Shown one piece after another: positions 46,258 to 57,505 of a stretch of 64,000 nt of DNA. Within the stretch, counting starts at the first letter, position 1. Each line of letters opens with the position of its first letter. The notes under the pieces were generated by a model, which worked only from the letters and a program-made list of their open reading frames with translations, had not been told where the DNA came from and ran no database searches. The translations under genes and the position numbers were made by a program. Source of the stretch: Brevundimonas guildfordensis (GTDB taxonomy: Bacteria > Pseudomonadota > Alphaproteobacteria > Caulobacterales > Caulobacteraceae); the NCBI RefSeq assembly GCF_014836405.1, contig NZ_JACSQU010000002.1, positions 497,046 to 561,045 on the forward strand, read 5' to 3'.

Positions 46258-49200
46258 TCACGCCGTGACGATCTCTTCGGCCTGCTGCAGGTCGACGCTG
46301 ACCAGTTGGCTCATGCCGCGCTCGGGCATGGTGACGCCATACAGCCGGTCCATCCGGCTCATGGTCACCGGGTTATGGGTGATGACGATGAAGCGGGTGT
46401 CGGTGCGGCTGCGCATCTCGTGCAGCATCCGGCAGAAGCGGTCGACGTTGGCGTCGTCCAGCGGGGCGTCGACCTCGTCCAGCACGCAGACCGGCGCCGG
46501 ATTGGCCAGGAAGACGCCGAAGATTAGCGCAGCCGCCGTCAGCGCCTGCTCGCCGCCGCTCATCAGGCTCATGACCGACAGCCGCTTGCCGGGTGGGCAG
46601 GCGTAGATCTCCAGACCCGCCTCCAGCGGGTCGTCGCTCTCGACCAGCTTCAGTTCGGCCTGACCGCCGCCGAACAGGGCCTCGAACAGGGTCTTGAAGT
46701 TGGTGTTGATGACCTCGAAGGCGGCGATCAGCCGCTCGCGCCCCTCGGCGTTCAGTTCATCGATGCCGTCGCGCAGCTTGGCGATCGCCTGCGTCAGGTC
46801 GATGCGCTCGGTCTTCATGGCGCTGAGCCGGTCGCCGTACTCGGCCGCCTCTTCCTCGGCGCGCAGGTTGACGGCGCCCAGGGCCTCGCGCTCGCGCTCA
46901 AGGCCATACAGCAGGCTCTCGGCCCCCGCCGCATCGGGCGGGCGGGCGATGGCGTCGTCGGTCAGTTTCTTGCCCAGTTCCTCGGGCGACATCTGCGCCG
47001 TCTCGCGGATGTTGGCGGCGCTTTCAGCCAGCTTCTCGGCGGCGGCTTCGGCGCGGGCATGAAGACCCGCCCGGCTTTCGCGGGCCTGAGACGCAGCCGT
47101 TTCGGCAGCGCGCGCGGCGCGGTCGGCCTCCTGAGCGCCCGCCTCGGCGACGGCCACGGCGTCGGTGGCCGCCTGCTTGCGCGTTTCGGCCTCGGCCAGA
47201 GAGTCCATCAGGGCGTTGCGCTGCTCGGTGAAACCGGCGGGGGCGGCCTCGGCTTTCGTCAGTGCGGTTTGCGCCTTCTCGGCATCGCGCTCCAGCGTCT
47301 TGAGGCGGGCGGCGCTGTCGCCGGATCGCGCGACCCAGCCCTCGCGGGCGCGGGTCAGACTGCCCAGGCGTTGTTCGCGCATGGCGCGGTCGCGGGCCTC
47401 CTCGTCGCGGGTCGAGCGGGCGGCCTGCGCCGCCAGCCGGGCGCGCTCGGCCCCGCCGCGCGCCTCGGTCAGCTCCTGACGCAGGCCGACGACCACATCG
47501 GAAGACGACTCCACCGAACTGGCCTCGGCGAAGGCGGCCTCGGCCTCCTGCACCTCGCCGTCCAGCCGGGCGACCGTCTCGTCCAGCGACTGGGCGCGGG
47601 CCTCCTTGCGGGCCTGATCGCGCATCAGGGATTCCAGGCGGTCGCGGGCCGAGACGACCTGCTTGTCCAGGGTGAAGGGGCGCAGGCGCGCGGCCTTCAC
47701 CGCTTCCTCGGCGGCGCGGAAGGCTTCGCCCGCCGCCTTCAGCGCGCCTTGCGCCGCCTCCAGCGCGGGCTTGCCGAGGTCGATCTCGGCTTCCAGTTCC
47801 GACAGGCGGGTGCGCTGGGCCAGACGCACGGCGGCGGGACGCGGCGCCTCGGCGCGGCTGACGAAGCCGTCCCAGCGATAGAGGTCGCCCTCGACCGTGG
47901 TCAGGCGCGCGCCGCGCGGCAGGGCGCGGGCCCGTTCGGCGATCCGCTCACGCGGGGCCACGCCGCAGAAGGCCAGACGCGCCGCCAGCTGATCCGGCGC
48001 CGCCACATGGGCTGACAGGGGCTCGACCCCTTGCGGCCACTCGGGCGGGGCGGCGTCGGCGCCCGCCCAGTGCGCCGGCGCGCGGGCGTCGAGCGCGGCG
48101 TCTAGGTCATCGCCCAGCGCCGCGGCCAGCGCCGCCTCATACCCCTTGGCCGCCGAGACCTGGTCCAGCGCCGGGGGGTGCTCGCGCTTGCCCGTGACCA
48201 GCAGTTGCGCCATCCCGCGCGCCTCGGTCTGCAAACGGCCCAGCCGGTCCTCGGCGGCGCGGGCGGCGGTGCGCGCCTCCTGCTCGGCGCGGGCGATGTC
48301 GCTGCGTTTGGCCTCGGCGGCCTCGACGGCTTCGCGCGCGGCGGCGAGGTCGGCCTGCGCCGTCTCCAGCGCCGCCTTGGCCGTCTCGATCTCGGGCGTT
48401 TCCAGCGGGCCGAGGGCCTCGCGTTCGCGGCGGGCCTGTTCGTCCTGGCCCTTCACGCGCGCCAGACGGGCCTCGGCGTCACGCTTGCGGGCGCTTTCGG
48501 CGTTGGCGCGGGCCTCGACGGCGGCCAGCGTCCCGGCCAGCCGCTCGACCTCGGCGTCGGCGGCCTTGCGCGCGTCTTCGGCCTCCAAGAGGGCGCGTTC
48601 CAGCTCCGGCCCGCGTTCGGGGGCGGCGTCGATCTCGGCCTTCAGCTTCTCCAGTTCGCGGTCCAGCCGTTCCAGTTCGCGCCCGGCGTCGGCGGCCATG
48701 CCGTCCTCGCGCGCGCGGTCGGCCTCGATGCGGGCGACCTCGGCCTTCAGGCGATCGACCTCGGCGCGGGCGGCCTGTTCGGCCATGTCCAGCCGGTCGC
48801 GCTCGATGATGGCGCGGTTCAGCAGGGCGGTGGCGACCGCGTCTTCCTCGCGCGCGGGCTTCAGCCCTTCCTGAGCGTTCAGCGCCGCCGTCTGGGCCGC
48901 CGCCGCAGCCGTGGTCGTCTCGGCGACCAGCCGGTCGGCGTCGCGCAGTTCGGCCGCCGCCGTCTCGGCCGCCGTCTTCGCGTCAGTCCAGCGGACGTAG
49001 AGCAACGCAGCTTGAAGCGCGCGGATTTCGGCCGAAATCTTCTTGTACTTTTCGGCTTGGCGCGCTTCGCGCTTAAGCCGGTTCAGCGTCGACTCCAGCT
49101 CCTTGCCGATGTCGTCCAGCCGGTCGAGGTTGGTCTCGGCCGCCCGCAGCCGCAGCTCCGCCTCATGGCGCCGGGTGTGCAGGCCCGCCACGCCCCCGGC

Positions 49201-49698
49201 TTCTTCAAGGATGCGGCGGCGGTTCTGCGGCTTGGCGGCGATCAGTTCCGAAATTTGGCCCTGACGCACCAGCGCCGGGCTGTTGGCCCCGGTCGAGGCG
49301 TCGGCGAACAGCAGCTGCACGTCGCGCGCCCGCACCTCCTTGCCGTTGATGCGATAGGTCGAGCCGCGCCCGCGCTCGATCCGGCGCGACACCTCCAGCA
49401 TGGGGCTGTCGGTAAAGGGTTGGGGCGCGCGCTTCTGGGCGTTGTCGATGGTCAGCTGGACTTCGGCGTGGTTGCGCGGCGGACGGCCTGCGGCGCCGGC
49501 GAAGATCACGTCCTCCATGCCCTGGCCGCGCATGGCCTTGGCCGAGTTGGCCCCCATGACCCAGCGCAGGCTTTCCAGAACGTTCGACTTGCCGCAGCCG
49601 TTCGGCCCGACGATGCCGGTCAGCCCGGCCTCGATGTGCACCTCGGCCGGGTCGACGAAGGATTTGAAGCCGACGAGCCGGAGGCGCTGGAACTGCAT
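46258..49698 (-). CDS. smc: Chromosome segregation ATPase SMC
   Basis: The 1146-residue condensin starts [20 protein letters not shown]. Walker A is GPNGCGKSN (residues 31-39). Two long coiled coils flank the hinge (about residues 490-640, with an Ala-rich [16 protein letters not shown]). The C-terminal signature [19 protein letters not shown] and Walker [20 protein letters not shown] complete the ATPase head. It organises and segregates the chromosome with ScpAB. It is the last gene of the leftward DUF721-DsbA-DsbA-smc set, 10 bp after the second DsbA-like gene. Confidence 0.97.
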   Translation of the reverse strand: MQFQRLRLVGFKSFVDPAEVHIEAGLTGIVGPNGCGKSNVLESLRWVMGANSAKAMRGQGMEDVIFAGAAGRPPRNHAEVQLTIDNAQKRAPQPFTDSPMLEVSRRIERGRGSTYRINGKEVRARDVQLLFADASTGANSPALVRQGQISELIAAKPQNRRRILEEAGGVAGLHTRRHEAELRLRAAETNLDRLDDIGKELESTLNRLKREARQAEKYKKISAEIRALQAALLYVRWTDAKTAAETAAAELRDADRLVAETTTAAAAAQTAALNAQEGLKPAREEDAVATALLNRAIIERDRLDMAEQAARAEVDRLKAEVARIEADRAREDGMAADAGRELERLDRELEKLKAEIDAAPERGPELERALLEAEDARKAADAEVERLAGTLAAVEARANAESARKRDAEARLARVKGQDEQARREREALGPLETPEIETAKAALETAQADLAAAREAVEAAEAKRSDIARAEQEARTAARAAEDRLGRLQTEARGMAQLLVTGKREHPPALDQVSAAKGYEAALAAALGDDLDAALDARAPAHWAGADAAPPEWPQGVEPLSAHVAAPDQLAARLAFCGVAPRERIAERARALPRGARLTTVEGDLYRWDGFVSRAEAPRPAAVRLAQRTRLSELEAEIDLGKPALEAAQGALKAAGEAFRAAEEAVKAARLRPFTLDKQVVSARDRLESLMRDQARKEARAQSLDETVARLDGEVQEAEAAFAEASSVESSSDVVVGLRQELTEARGGAERARLAAQAARSTRDEEARDRAMREQRLGSLTRAREGWVARSGDSAARLKTLERDAEKAQTALTKAEAAPAGFTEQRNALMDSLAEAETRKQAATDAVAVAEAGAQEADRAARAAETAASQARESRAGLHARAEAAAEKLAESAANIRETAQMSPEELGKKLTDDAIARPPDAAGAESLLYGLEREREALGAVNLRAEEEAAEYGDRLSAMKTERIDLTQAIAKLRDGIDELNAEGRERLIAAFEVINTNFKTLFEALFGGGQAELKLVESDDPLEAGLEIYACPPGKRLSVMSLMSGGEQALTAAALIFGVFLANPAPVCVLDEVDAPLDDANVDRFCRMLHEMRSRTDTRFIVITHNPVTMSRMDRLYGVTMPERGMSQLVSVDLQQAEEIVTA

Positions 49699-49708
49699 CG
49701 CGTCGTGG

Positions 49709-50356
49709 TCAGCGCGCCCGGATCAGCGGGTCGATGGCCGCTGAAAGGGCCTCCAGCGAGTGGTCTGCGACCCGCTTGCCGTTGACGAAGAAGGAGGGGG
49801 TCCCGGACACCCCTGCGGCCACCGCGCCCTCGACCTCGGCCTGCAAGGCCTGGCTGGTGGCGGGAGCTTTCAGACAGGTCTCGATCTGCTCCTGCGTGCG
49901 GCCGCTGGCGGCGATGGCGTTCATGAACCAGTCCCGCGCGTCGCCCTTCTCAAAGGCGGCGGCCTGGCCGCCCATCAGGGAATGCGCCACGTCGAAAAAG
50001 CGTTCAGGCGCCGCACACCGGGCGATGCCGGCCGCTGTCGAGGCGATCTGAGCCGGGGCCGTCGGCATGTCGCGGAACACCAGCCGCACCTTGCCGGTGT
50101 CGATGTAACGGGCCTTGAACTGCGGCAGGATCTCATTGGTCCAGTCGGCGCAGTGGCTGCAGGTGAAGGACGCGTATTCGATCACCGTCACCGGAGCGTC
50201 GGCGCGGCCCATGATCCGGTCCGCTGGCGTCACGGCCGGAACCGCCGCCACGGACGTAGAGACCGACTTGCGGACGGGGTCCAGCGCCACAGCGGGAGCG
50301 GAGCTCAGGCCCACAAGGGCCAGCGCCGAGAAGAGGGTCAGGATGCGACGGGTCAT
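49709..50356 (-). CDS. DsbA-like thioredoxin-fold protein, exported
   Basis: The 215-residue product has a signal peptide ([20 protein letters not shown]...AVA) and a DsbA-type domain: [20 protein letters not shown] (active CxxC = CSHC), [13 protein letters not shown] and [15 protein letters not shown] (cis-Pro loop). It would oxidise or isomerise periplasmic disulfides. The ATG at 50356 is chosen as the signal-peptide start. It resembles the upstream lipoprotein gene, from which it is separated by 127 bp. Confidence 0.9.
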   Translation of the reverse strand: MTRRILTLFSALALVGLSSAPAVALDPVRKSVSTSVAAVPAVTPADRIMGRADAPVTVIEYASFTCSHCADWTNEILPQFKARYIDTGKVRLVFRDMPTAPAQIASTAAGIARCAAPERFFDVAHSLMGGQAAAFEKGDARDWFMNAIAASGRTQEQIETCLKAPATSQALQAEVEGAVAAGVSGTPSFFVNGKRVADHSLEALSAAIDPLIRAR

Positions 50357-50483
50357 AAGGCGCTCTATAGCAAGGGTTCGATGTGAGCCGACAGGCCCGA
50401 CAGTGACTGACGGCTCCCGATTTTGCCTGTCGCCAAGAGGGCACCGGCGGGCAGACCGTTCGTCGTCCACCGGCGCACTGTCA

Positions 50484-51122
50484 CTATTTCGCCAGTTCGG
50501 CGTCGATAGCCTCGGACAGGCCCGACAGAGAGGTGTCGGCCACCTTGGCGCCGTTGACGGTGAAGTAGGGCGTGCCGGTCACGCCGGCGCTGATGCCGGC
50601 CTGGATGCGCTTCTCCATCGCCTCGATGGCGGCCTTGTCGCGGATGCACTCGTTGATCTGCTGCTCGCTGAGGCCAGCGGCCTGGCCGGCGCGGAACAGG
50701 GTGGTGCGCGGCGCCACGCCCGCCAGCCATTCCTTCTGGCTGGCCATGATGTCGTGCACGACGTCGAAATACTTGTCCGGACCGGCGCAGCGCGCGATCA
50801 GGAAGCCGGCGACGGCGATGTCCTGCGGCGGCGTCGGGAATTCGCGGAAGACGAAGCGGACCTTGTTGTTGTCGACGTACTTCGTCTTGAACTCGGGCCA
50901 GACCTCCTCATTCCACAGCGCGCAGTGGCCGCAGGTGACGGAGGCGTATTCCACGACCGTGACCTTGGCGCCCTCGGCCGCGCCCTTGGCCATGTCGCCG
51001 GCGACCTCGCCCGTCCCGGCGCCGCCGCCCGAGCAACCCGCCAGCACGGCCATCGAGGCCAGGGCGGCGGCGGACAGGGCGGCGCGGCGGCTCATGGCGG
51101 CGTATTTGAAGGTCGGGGCCAT
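50484..51122 (-). CDS. DsbA-like thioredoxin-fold lipoprotein
   Basis: The 212-residue product has a lipobox (MAVLAGC) after a twin-Arg-containing N-terminus. The thioredoxin fold has VTVVEYASVTCGHC (CxxC = CGHC), NNKVRFVFREFPTPPQ and GVTGTPYFTVNGAKV. It is a paralogue of the next gene downstream. Anchoring to a membrane separates it from the soluble copy. The ATG at 51122, with AGGA upstream, is used; an internal ATG at 51095 is possible. Confidence 0.9.
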   Translation of the reverse strand: MAPTFKYAAMSRRAALSAAALASMAVLAGCSGGGAGTGEVAGDMAKGAAEGAKVTVVEYASVTCGHCALWNEEVWPEFKTKYVDNNKVRFVFREFPTPPQDIAVAGFLIARCAGPDKYFDVVHDIMASQKEWLAGVAPRTTLFRAGQAAGLSEQQINECIRDKAAIEAMEKRIQAGISAGVTGTPYFTVNGAKVADTSLSGLSEAIDAELAK

Positions 51123-51226
51123 TGGAGGTCCTTGTCAGAAATGAGATGCGGAACCGTCGCGCGATTCTCGCGCGCGAGCGAAAACGTCTGAATGTCGAGA
51201 ACGCCGGTGGCGAAGATTTGTCAACG

Positions 51227-51784
51227 TCACTCTTTGCGCGGGGGCTGCGACAGCACGGCGCGGCCCAGCTTTCCCAGCGCCGCCTTCAGCCCGTCGGGGG
51301 CCCCCTCGACCGAGGCGTTCAGTTCAGCTTCCGTCGCGGCGGGGAGGGGCGGCAGGACGGCGCGGCCGCGCGGTCGGGGCTTGGCGCCGGAGGCCGGCAG
51401 GGGTTTCACCGGGCCTTGCGCAATGCGCAGTTTCTCGACCGAGCCCGCCCCCAGAAACAGGTTCACCCGTTGGATAATGTCGGCCGACTGGTGCTGGACC
51501 AGCAGGGCGGCGGGACCGGCGACGCGCAGCTCCAGCGTTCCGCCGGCGTTGCCGCGGCCCTTGGTCAGCTTCTGCGGGCGGGTGACGCGGGCCAGCCGCT
51601 CGCCCACGATCTCGACCCAGCGCGGCTCCAGCGCCGAGGCGCCGCGCCCGAACTGGGCGTCCAGCTTCTTGATCAGCGGCGCCAGCGACCGCCCCGCCGG
51701 GGGCGGCGGGCGCAACGGCGGGCGCGTCCGGCGGCGGGCCAGGATTTCGCGCGCTTCGCTTTCGGTGGGCAGGGGACGACGCAT
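51227..51784 (-). CDS. DUF721 family protein (DciA-like)
   Basis: The 185-residue product starts MRRPLPTESEAREILARRRT. The DUF721 core includes LAPLIKKLDAQFGRGASALE, PRWVEIVGERLARVTRPQKL and GGTLELRVAGPAALLVQHQS. Other family members (DciA) load the replicative helicase. It diverges from mutY with a 21-bp gap, an arrangement I recall from other alphaproteobacteria. It is the first gene of the leftward set that ends in smc. Confidence 0.8.
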   Translation of the reverse strand: MRRPLPTESEAREILARRRTRPPLRPPPPAGRSLAPLIKKLDAQFGRGASALEPRWVEIVGERLARVTRPQKLTKGRGNAGGTLELRVAGPAALLVQHQSADIIQRVNLFLGAGSVEKLRIAQGPVKPLPASGAKPRPRGRAVLPPLPAATEAELNASVEGAPDGLKAALGKLGRAVLSQPPRKE

Positions 51785-51805
51785 TCGTCCTATATAGCCT
51801 GACCG

Positions 51806-52831
51806 ATGACCGACGTCCCCTCTCTCCGCGCCGCCCTGCTCGATTGGTACGACGCCCATGCGCGCAGCCTGCCGTGGCGCGCGCCGCCGGGGGCGACGAC
51901 GAAGACCGCCCCCTATCGCGTCTGGCTGTCCGAGGTGATGCTGCAGCAGACGACGGTGCCGCACGCTGCGCCCTATTTCGAGCGCTTCACCACGCGCTGG
52001 CCGACGGTGGCCGACCTGGCGGCGGTCGAGGATGCCGAACTGATGGCCGCCTGGGCGGGGCTTGGCTACTACGCCCGGGCGCGAAACCTGCTGGCCTGCG
52101 CCCGCGCCGTGACGGCCGAATACGGCGGCGTCTTTCCGCAGACCGAAACGGAGTTGCTGGCTCTGCCGGGGGTGGGCGCCTATACCGCCGCCGCCGTGGC
52201 CGCCATCGCCTTCGACCAGCCCGCCAATGTCGTCGACGGCAATGTCGAGCGGGTGATGAGCCGCCTGTTCGCGCTTGAGACTCCGTTGCCCGCCGCGCGG
52301 CCCGAGCTGCGGCGGCTGGCGGCCCTGTTTGTCTATGATGACAGGCCGGGCGACTGGGCGCAGGCGCTGATGGACCTGGGCTCCGGCGTCTGTCGGCCCC
52401 GGTCTCCGTTGTGCGATCAGTGCCCATTGGCCTTCGGCTGCGAGGGGCTGAAGACGGGGACGCCGGAACGCTATCCGTTGAAGACGAAGAAGGCCGAGCG
52501 GCCTCATCGGAGGGGCCACGCCTATGTGCTGACGGATGGGTCGGGCCGCGTGGCGCTGGTTCGGCGGCCCGACAAGGGCTTGCTGGGGGGGATGGCCGGC
52601 CTGCCGACCTCGGACTGGAGCGCGGCGCCGGAGTTCACGCCGCCGGTCGATGCGGGATGGAGCGCGGCCGGGTCGGTCGAGCACGTCTTCACCCACTTCA
52701 GCCTGACGCTGGAGGTGCATGTGGCCGAAGGCGGAGGCGACGACTTTCTTTGGACGCCCGCTGAAGAGGCGGCCAAGGCGCTGCCGACCGTCTTCAGGAA
52801 GGCGTTGGAGCGTGGGCTGGCGGCGGCCTAA
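51806..52831 (+). CDS. mutY: A/G-specific adenine glycosylase MutY
   Basis: The 341-residue enzyme removes A mispaired with 8-oxoG. The catalytic Glu is in LSEVMLQQTTV, the helix-hairpin-helix is LPGVGAYTAAAVAAIAF, and the catalytic Asp is in NVVDGNVERVMSRL. The iron-sulfur ligands follow the C-x6-C-x2-C-x5-C pattern (CRPRSPLCDQCPLAFGC). A C-terminal NUDIX-like domain (ERPHRRGHAYVL onward) recognises 8-oxoG. Its stop overlaps the convergent debranching enzyme stop. Confidence 0.96.
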   Translation: MTDVPSLRAALLDWYDAHARSLPWRAPPGATTKTAPYRVWLSEVMLQQTTVPHAAPYFERFTTRWPTVADLAAVEDAELMAAWAGLGYYARARNLLACARAVTAEYGGVFPQTETELLALPGVGAYTAAAVAAIAFDQPANVVDGNVERVMSRLFALETPLPAARPELRRLAALFVYDDRPGDWAQALMDLGSGVCRPRSPLCDQCPLAFGCEGLKTGTPERYPLKTKKAERPHRRGHAYVLTDGSGRVALVRRPDKGLLGGMAGLPTSDWSAAPEFTPPVDAGWSAAGSVEHVFTHFSLTLEVHVAEGGGDDFLWTPAEEAAKALPTVFRKALERGLAAA

Positions 52832-54975
52832 CCCGTCGCTCTCAGGTTCACCGTCCCGCTGCGTTCGCGCGGCATGACCACCACATGGCCGTTCAGGCGC
52901 TGGAAGTGCAGGTCGATCACGCCGTCGCCGACCTTCAGCCGGGTAATCGACAGTCGATCCAGCCCGGCGGGCAAGGTGGGATTATTGACTTCGACCAGGC
53001 CCTCGGCGGCGTCGATGTTCAGGCCCAGCACCGCCTGCATCATCAGAAAGACCGACCCGGCCGCCCAGGCCTGCGGCAGGCAGGCGACCGGATAGGCGAT
53101 CGGCGGCTCGCCCGTTTCGCGCACGAAGCCGCAGAACAGTTCGGGCAGTCGCATCTGGAAATGGGCGGCCGAGCCGTAGATCTCGCCCAGCAGCATGGCC
53201 ACCGCATGCCGCTCGCCGTATCGGGCCATGCCGGCCGCCGCCAGCGCCGTATCGTGCGGCCAGACCGAGCCGTTGTGATAGCTCATCGGGTTGAAGCGGG
53301 CCTGTCCTTTGGCCAGGGTCCGCAGGCCCCAGCCTGAGCGGAACTCGGCCGTCAGCATCCGCCGCGTCACCCGCCGCGCCCGCTCGTGCGAAGGCAGGCC
53401 GGTGAACAGCAGGTGGCCGGCGTTGGAGCCGATGGCGCGGCACTGCTCGCCGTCGCCATCCAGGGCGATGGCGTAGAAGCCCTCGTCCTCCATCCAGTAG
53501 CGCTCTTCGACCAGGGCGCGCAGCGTCTCGGCCCGGTTCGCCCATTCGGCCACGCGTCCGTCCCCCAGGACGGCGCCCATCTCGGCCAGCGCTTTCCAGG
53601 CGGCGAAGGCGTAACCCTGAACCTCCAGGAGGGCGATCGGACCCTTCGGAAAGCGGCCGTCGGCATGGAAGATGGAGTCTTCGGAATCCTTCCAGCCCTG
53701 GTTCGACAGGCCGGTGTCGGCCGCGCGGGCGTAGTCGATCAGACCGTCGCCGTTGCTGTCGCCATAGTCGCTCATCCAGCCGGCCGCCGCGATCAGGTTG
53801 GGCCACAGGGCGCGGATCGTCTCATAATCGCTCGTGCGCTTGGCGTAGGCCCCGGCCAGGGCGATGAACAGGCAGGTGGTGTCGACGCCGCCGTAGTAGA
53901 GGGCGAAGGGCACTTCGCCGAGCACGCTCATCTCGCCGCCGCGCGTTTCGTGCATGATCTTGCCGGGCGCGGAGTCCATGAAGGCGTTGGTCTCGGTCGC
54001 CTGGCGCGAGGCCAGATAACTCAGCACGCCCTTGGCCAGGCCAGGGTCGACCCACAGCATCTGCCAGGCCGTGATGATGCCGTCGCGCCCGAACGGGGTC
54101 GAGAACCAGGGCGTGCCGGCGTAGGGATAGGGGCCGGTGGGCAGGTCGGTCACCAGAAGGGCGATATCGGCGCGCGACTGCCGCAGCCAGTCGTTGAAGC
54201 CTTGATTGCGCCCGCCCTCGACGATGGCGCCGCGCCGCAGCCTCCGCCGCATGGCCAGTCGCGCCAGGATGGAGTGCCAGCGCCAGCGCTCCTGGTCGGG
54301 CTGCTCGCAGGCGTCGAGCCCGCATTCGACGAACAGGTCCAGACTGCGCCCGCGCGGCAGGCTGAACATGAACTCGGCGCGCGTGGCGCTGAGGCGGGCG
54401 GGCGGCTCGGAAAAGGCCAGGCAACTGGTGCGCTTCACCTCGTCCAGCCCGGTATAGCTGAAGGTGACGCGCCGTCCGTCGATCACCGGCGGGTGGATTT
54501 CCCCGCGCCGCGCGCGAGGCGAGCCCCTCACCTGGAAGATGTCGGCGAAGTCCGCGTCGAACTCGAACGTCAAAGGAAGCAGAATATCCTCGACGCCGTG
54601 GTTGACCATCCGCACCCGCTCGAACAGCCGCCGGTCCCAGATGAAGCGCCGCCGTTCCAGATGCAGCACGCCCGCCGGGGCCGATCGTCCGCCCATCGGC
54701 GGCAAAGGGCGGTTGGTGGAGTGGCAGGTGAAGAAGACATTGTCCTTGGTCACGCCCGAGCTGAGGCGCGACGGCCGCGCCCGTCCGACGGTCAGGACAA
54801 AGCGCGACAGCAGCCGGGTATCCTTGTCGAACAGGCCGTCAGCGCCCGCCTTCACATCTCCCCAGTGATCGGCGACCAGGAAGGTGTCGCAGTCCTTGAG
54901 GGCCATCAGGGTCTCAAGGCCGTCCTGATCGTTGGTGTCGGCGGCCGTGACCTGGGTCGAATAGGCGTCGTCCAT
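52828..54975 (-). CDS. Amylo-alpha-1,6-glucosidase / glycogen debranching-like protein
   Basis: The 715-residue product has a GDE N-terminal domain (VADHWGDVKAGADGLFDKDT, RLLSRFVLTVGRARPSRLSS) and a C-terminal (alpha/alpha)6 catalytic domain (YAGTPWFSTPFGRDGIITAW, LGEVPFALYYGGVDTTCLFI, YHNGSVWPHDTALAAAGMAR). There is no signal peptide. It would hydrolyse alpha-glucan branch points or a related glucoside. It lies 102 bp after the GT4 gene on the same strand, a pair that may form one unit. Confidence 0.88.
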   Translation of the reverse strand: MDDAYSTQVTAADTNDQDGLETLMALKDCDTFLVADHWGDVKAGADGLFDKDTRLLSRFVLTVGRARPSRLSSGVTKDNVFFTCHSTNRPLPPMGGRSAPAGVLHLERRRFIWDRRLFERVRMVNHGVEDILLPLTFEFDADFADIFQVRGSPRARRGEIHPPVIDGRRVTFSYTGLDEVKRTSCLAFSEPPARLSATRAEFMFSLPRGRSLDLFVECGLDACEQPDQERWRWHSILARLAMRRRLRRGAIVEGGRNQGFNDWLRQSRADIALLVTDLPTGPYPYAGTPWFSTPFGRDGIITAWQMLWVDPGLAKGVLSYLASRQATETNAFMDSAPGKIMHETRGGEMSVLGEVPFALYYGGVDTTCLFIALAGAYAKRTSDYETIRALWPNLIAAAGWMSDYGDSNGDGLIDYARAADTGLSNQGWKDSEDSIFHADGRFPKGPIALLEVQGYAFAAWKALAEMGAVLGDGRVAEWANRAETLRALVEERYWMEDEGFYAIALDGDGEQCRAIGSNAGHLLFTGLPSHERARRVTRRMLTAEFRSGWGLRTLAKGQARFNPMSYHNGSVWPHDTALAAAGMARYGERHAVAMLLGEIYGSAAHFQMRLPELFCGFVRETGEPPIAYPVACLPQAWAAGSVFLMMQAVLGLNIDAAEGLVEVNNPTLPAGLDRLSITRLKVGDGVIDLHFQRLNGHVVVMPRERSGTVNLRATG

Positions 54976-55077
54976 CAGCGTCTCCGCTTGCGGCTTGTCC
55001 CCTGCGCAGCTGATAGGCGAACGGTCGGGGGTGCGGTTCAGTTCAGATGAAAACGGCGTTCGCCCTCGGTCTCGCCG

Positions 55078-56169
55078 CTAGACTAGGGCAGCGAAGCTGC
55101 GCTCTTCTTCGATGGTCCGCATGGGCGCTGCAAATGGACGCCGCGCCAGCAGATCGGCGTAGACGTCCAGATACCGCCGCGCCATGGCGGTGGACGAAAA
55201 ACGCAGGTCGAAGCGAGCCCGGATCGCCTCCCTGTCCAGCCGATGCGCGTGAGCGGCGGCGGTGACCGCCTCTTCCATGGTCGAAACCAGGAAGCCGGTG
55301 GCTCCGTTCTCGATAACCTCCGGCGTGGACCCGCAGGCGAAGGCCACGACCGGCGTGCCGCAGGCCATGGCCTCGATCATCACCAGGCCGAACGGTTCGG
55401 GCCAATCGATGGGGAACAACAGGGCTTCGGCGCCGCCCAGGAAGGCGGACTTCTCCGCATCGCCGATCTCGCCGACGAACTCGACCAGAGGATTATCTCG
55501 GACCAGCGGCTCGATGACCGTATCCCAATATACGCGGTCTGCGACGTCCACCTTGGCGGCGATCTTGAGCGGTTTATTCAGCCGGGTCGCGATTTCGATG
55601 GCGCGGTCCGGCCGCTTCTCCGGCGAGATACGGCCCAGGAAGGCCAGATAGCCCTGCGACTGAGCGGAAAACCGGTAGAGGTCGCCCGGCATGCCGTGAT
55701 GCACGGTGGCGCGCCAGCTCGCATGGGGCAGGGGGCGTCGCTGATCGTCCGAGATCGAAACCAGGCCGAACTCGGGCCAGCGCTCATAGACGGGCGCCAG
55801 ATCCTTCACATCAAGCCGGCCGTGAAGCGTGGTTACCGTCTTGTCTGCCCACCCCTGGAAAAATGGGAAGTGGATCATGTCGGTGTGGAAATGAATGATG
55901 TCGAAGCGGTCGGCTCGGTCCAGCACCTCGGCCAGTTGGCCCATATGGGCCGCGAGGTCGGACTTGAGCGGCGCGGGATCCAGGCGGATGGCCTGGTCGC
56001 GGACCGGCACCAGCCGCGCGCGGGTGCGGGCGTCGGCGCTGGCGAACAGGGTGACGTCGTGGCCGAGATCGACAAGGGCGTCGGTCAGATGCGCGACCAC
56101 GCGCTCCGTGCCGCCGTAAAGTCGGGGCGGCACGGCCTCATACAAAGGCGTGACTTGAGCAATTTTCAT
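55078..56169 (-). CDS. GT4 family glycosyltransferase
   Basis: The 363-residue product starts MKIAQVTPLYEAVPPRLYGG. The N-terminal Rossmann domain has TERVVAHLTDALVDLGHDVT and HFHTDMIHFPFF. The C-terminal donor domain has GRISPEKRPDRAIEIATRLN and the E-x7-E motif (EPFGLVMIEAMACGTPVVAF). It transfers a sugar from a nucleotide donor to an unknown acceptor. It precedes the debranching-like gene. Confidence 0.88.
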   Translation of the reverse strand: MKIAQVTPLYEAVPPRLYGGTERVVAHLTDALVDLGHDVTLFASADARTRARLVPVRDQAIRLDPAPLKSDLAAHMGQLAEVLDRADRFDIIHFHTDMIHFPFFQGWADKTVTTLHGRLDVKDLAPVYERWPEFGLVSISDDQRRPLPHASWRATVHHGMPGDLYRFSAQSQGYLAFLGRISPEKRPDRAIEIATRLNKPLKIAAKVDVADRVYWDTVIEPLVRDNPLVEFVGEIGDAEKSAFLGGAEALLFPIDWPEPFGLVMIEAMACGTPVVAFACGSTPEVIENGATGFLVSTMEEAVTAAAHAHRLDREAIRARFDLRFSSTAMARRYLDVYADLLARRPFAAPMRTIEEERSFAALV

Positions 56170-56301
56170 GACAGGCTCCTGCGCCCGCGCGATACGCGGC
56201 GCCGAAACCTCAATCCGCCCCGGTTGCCCGAGGTTCCAGCGTTGCTGGAACGATATTCTTCAATCTCGCCTGTGAGTTAGGCGAGAGGCGGATATTCAGA
56301 C

Positions 56302-57452
<1,151 letters not shown>

Positions 57453-57470
57453 AGAAGGGGCGAAGGAAAT

Positions 57471-57494
57471 GGGGCGGCGCGCGGCGGCCGCCCC
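57471..57494 (-). terminator. Possible terminator downstream of katE
   Basis: GGGGCGGC and GCCGCCCC pair around a GC-rich 8-base loop, 11 bp beyond the katE stop. On the minus strand ATTTCC follows, a weak T-run. Confidence 0.45.
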
Positions 57495-57505
57495 ACTCCA
57501 TGGCG

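Noticed and set aside
48178..49785. 535-codon frame antisense to smc
   Set aside because: It is a shadow of the SMC coiled coil; no protein motif is visible.
53386..55050. 554-codon plus-strand frame across the debranching-like gene
   Set aside because: It is antisense to the GDE domains and has no motif of its own.
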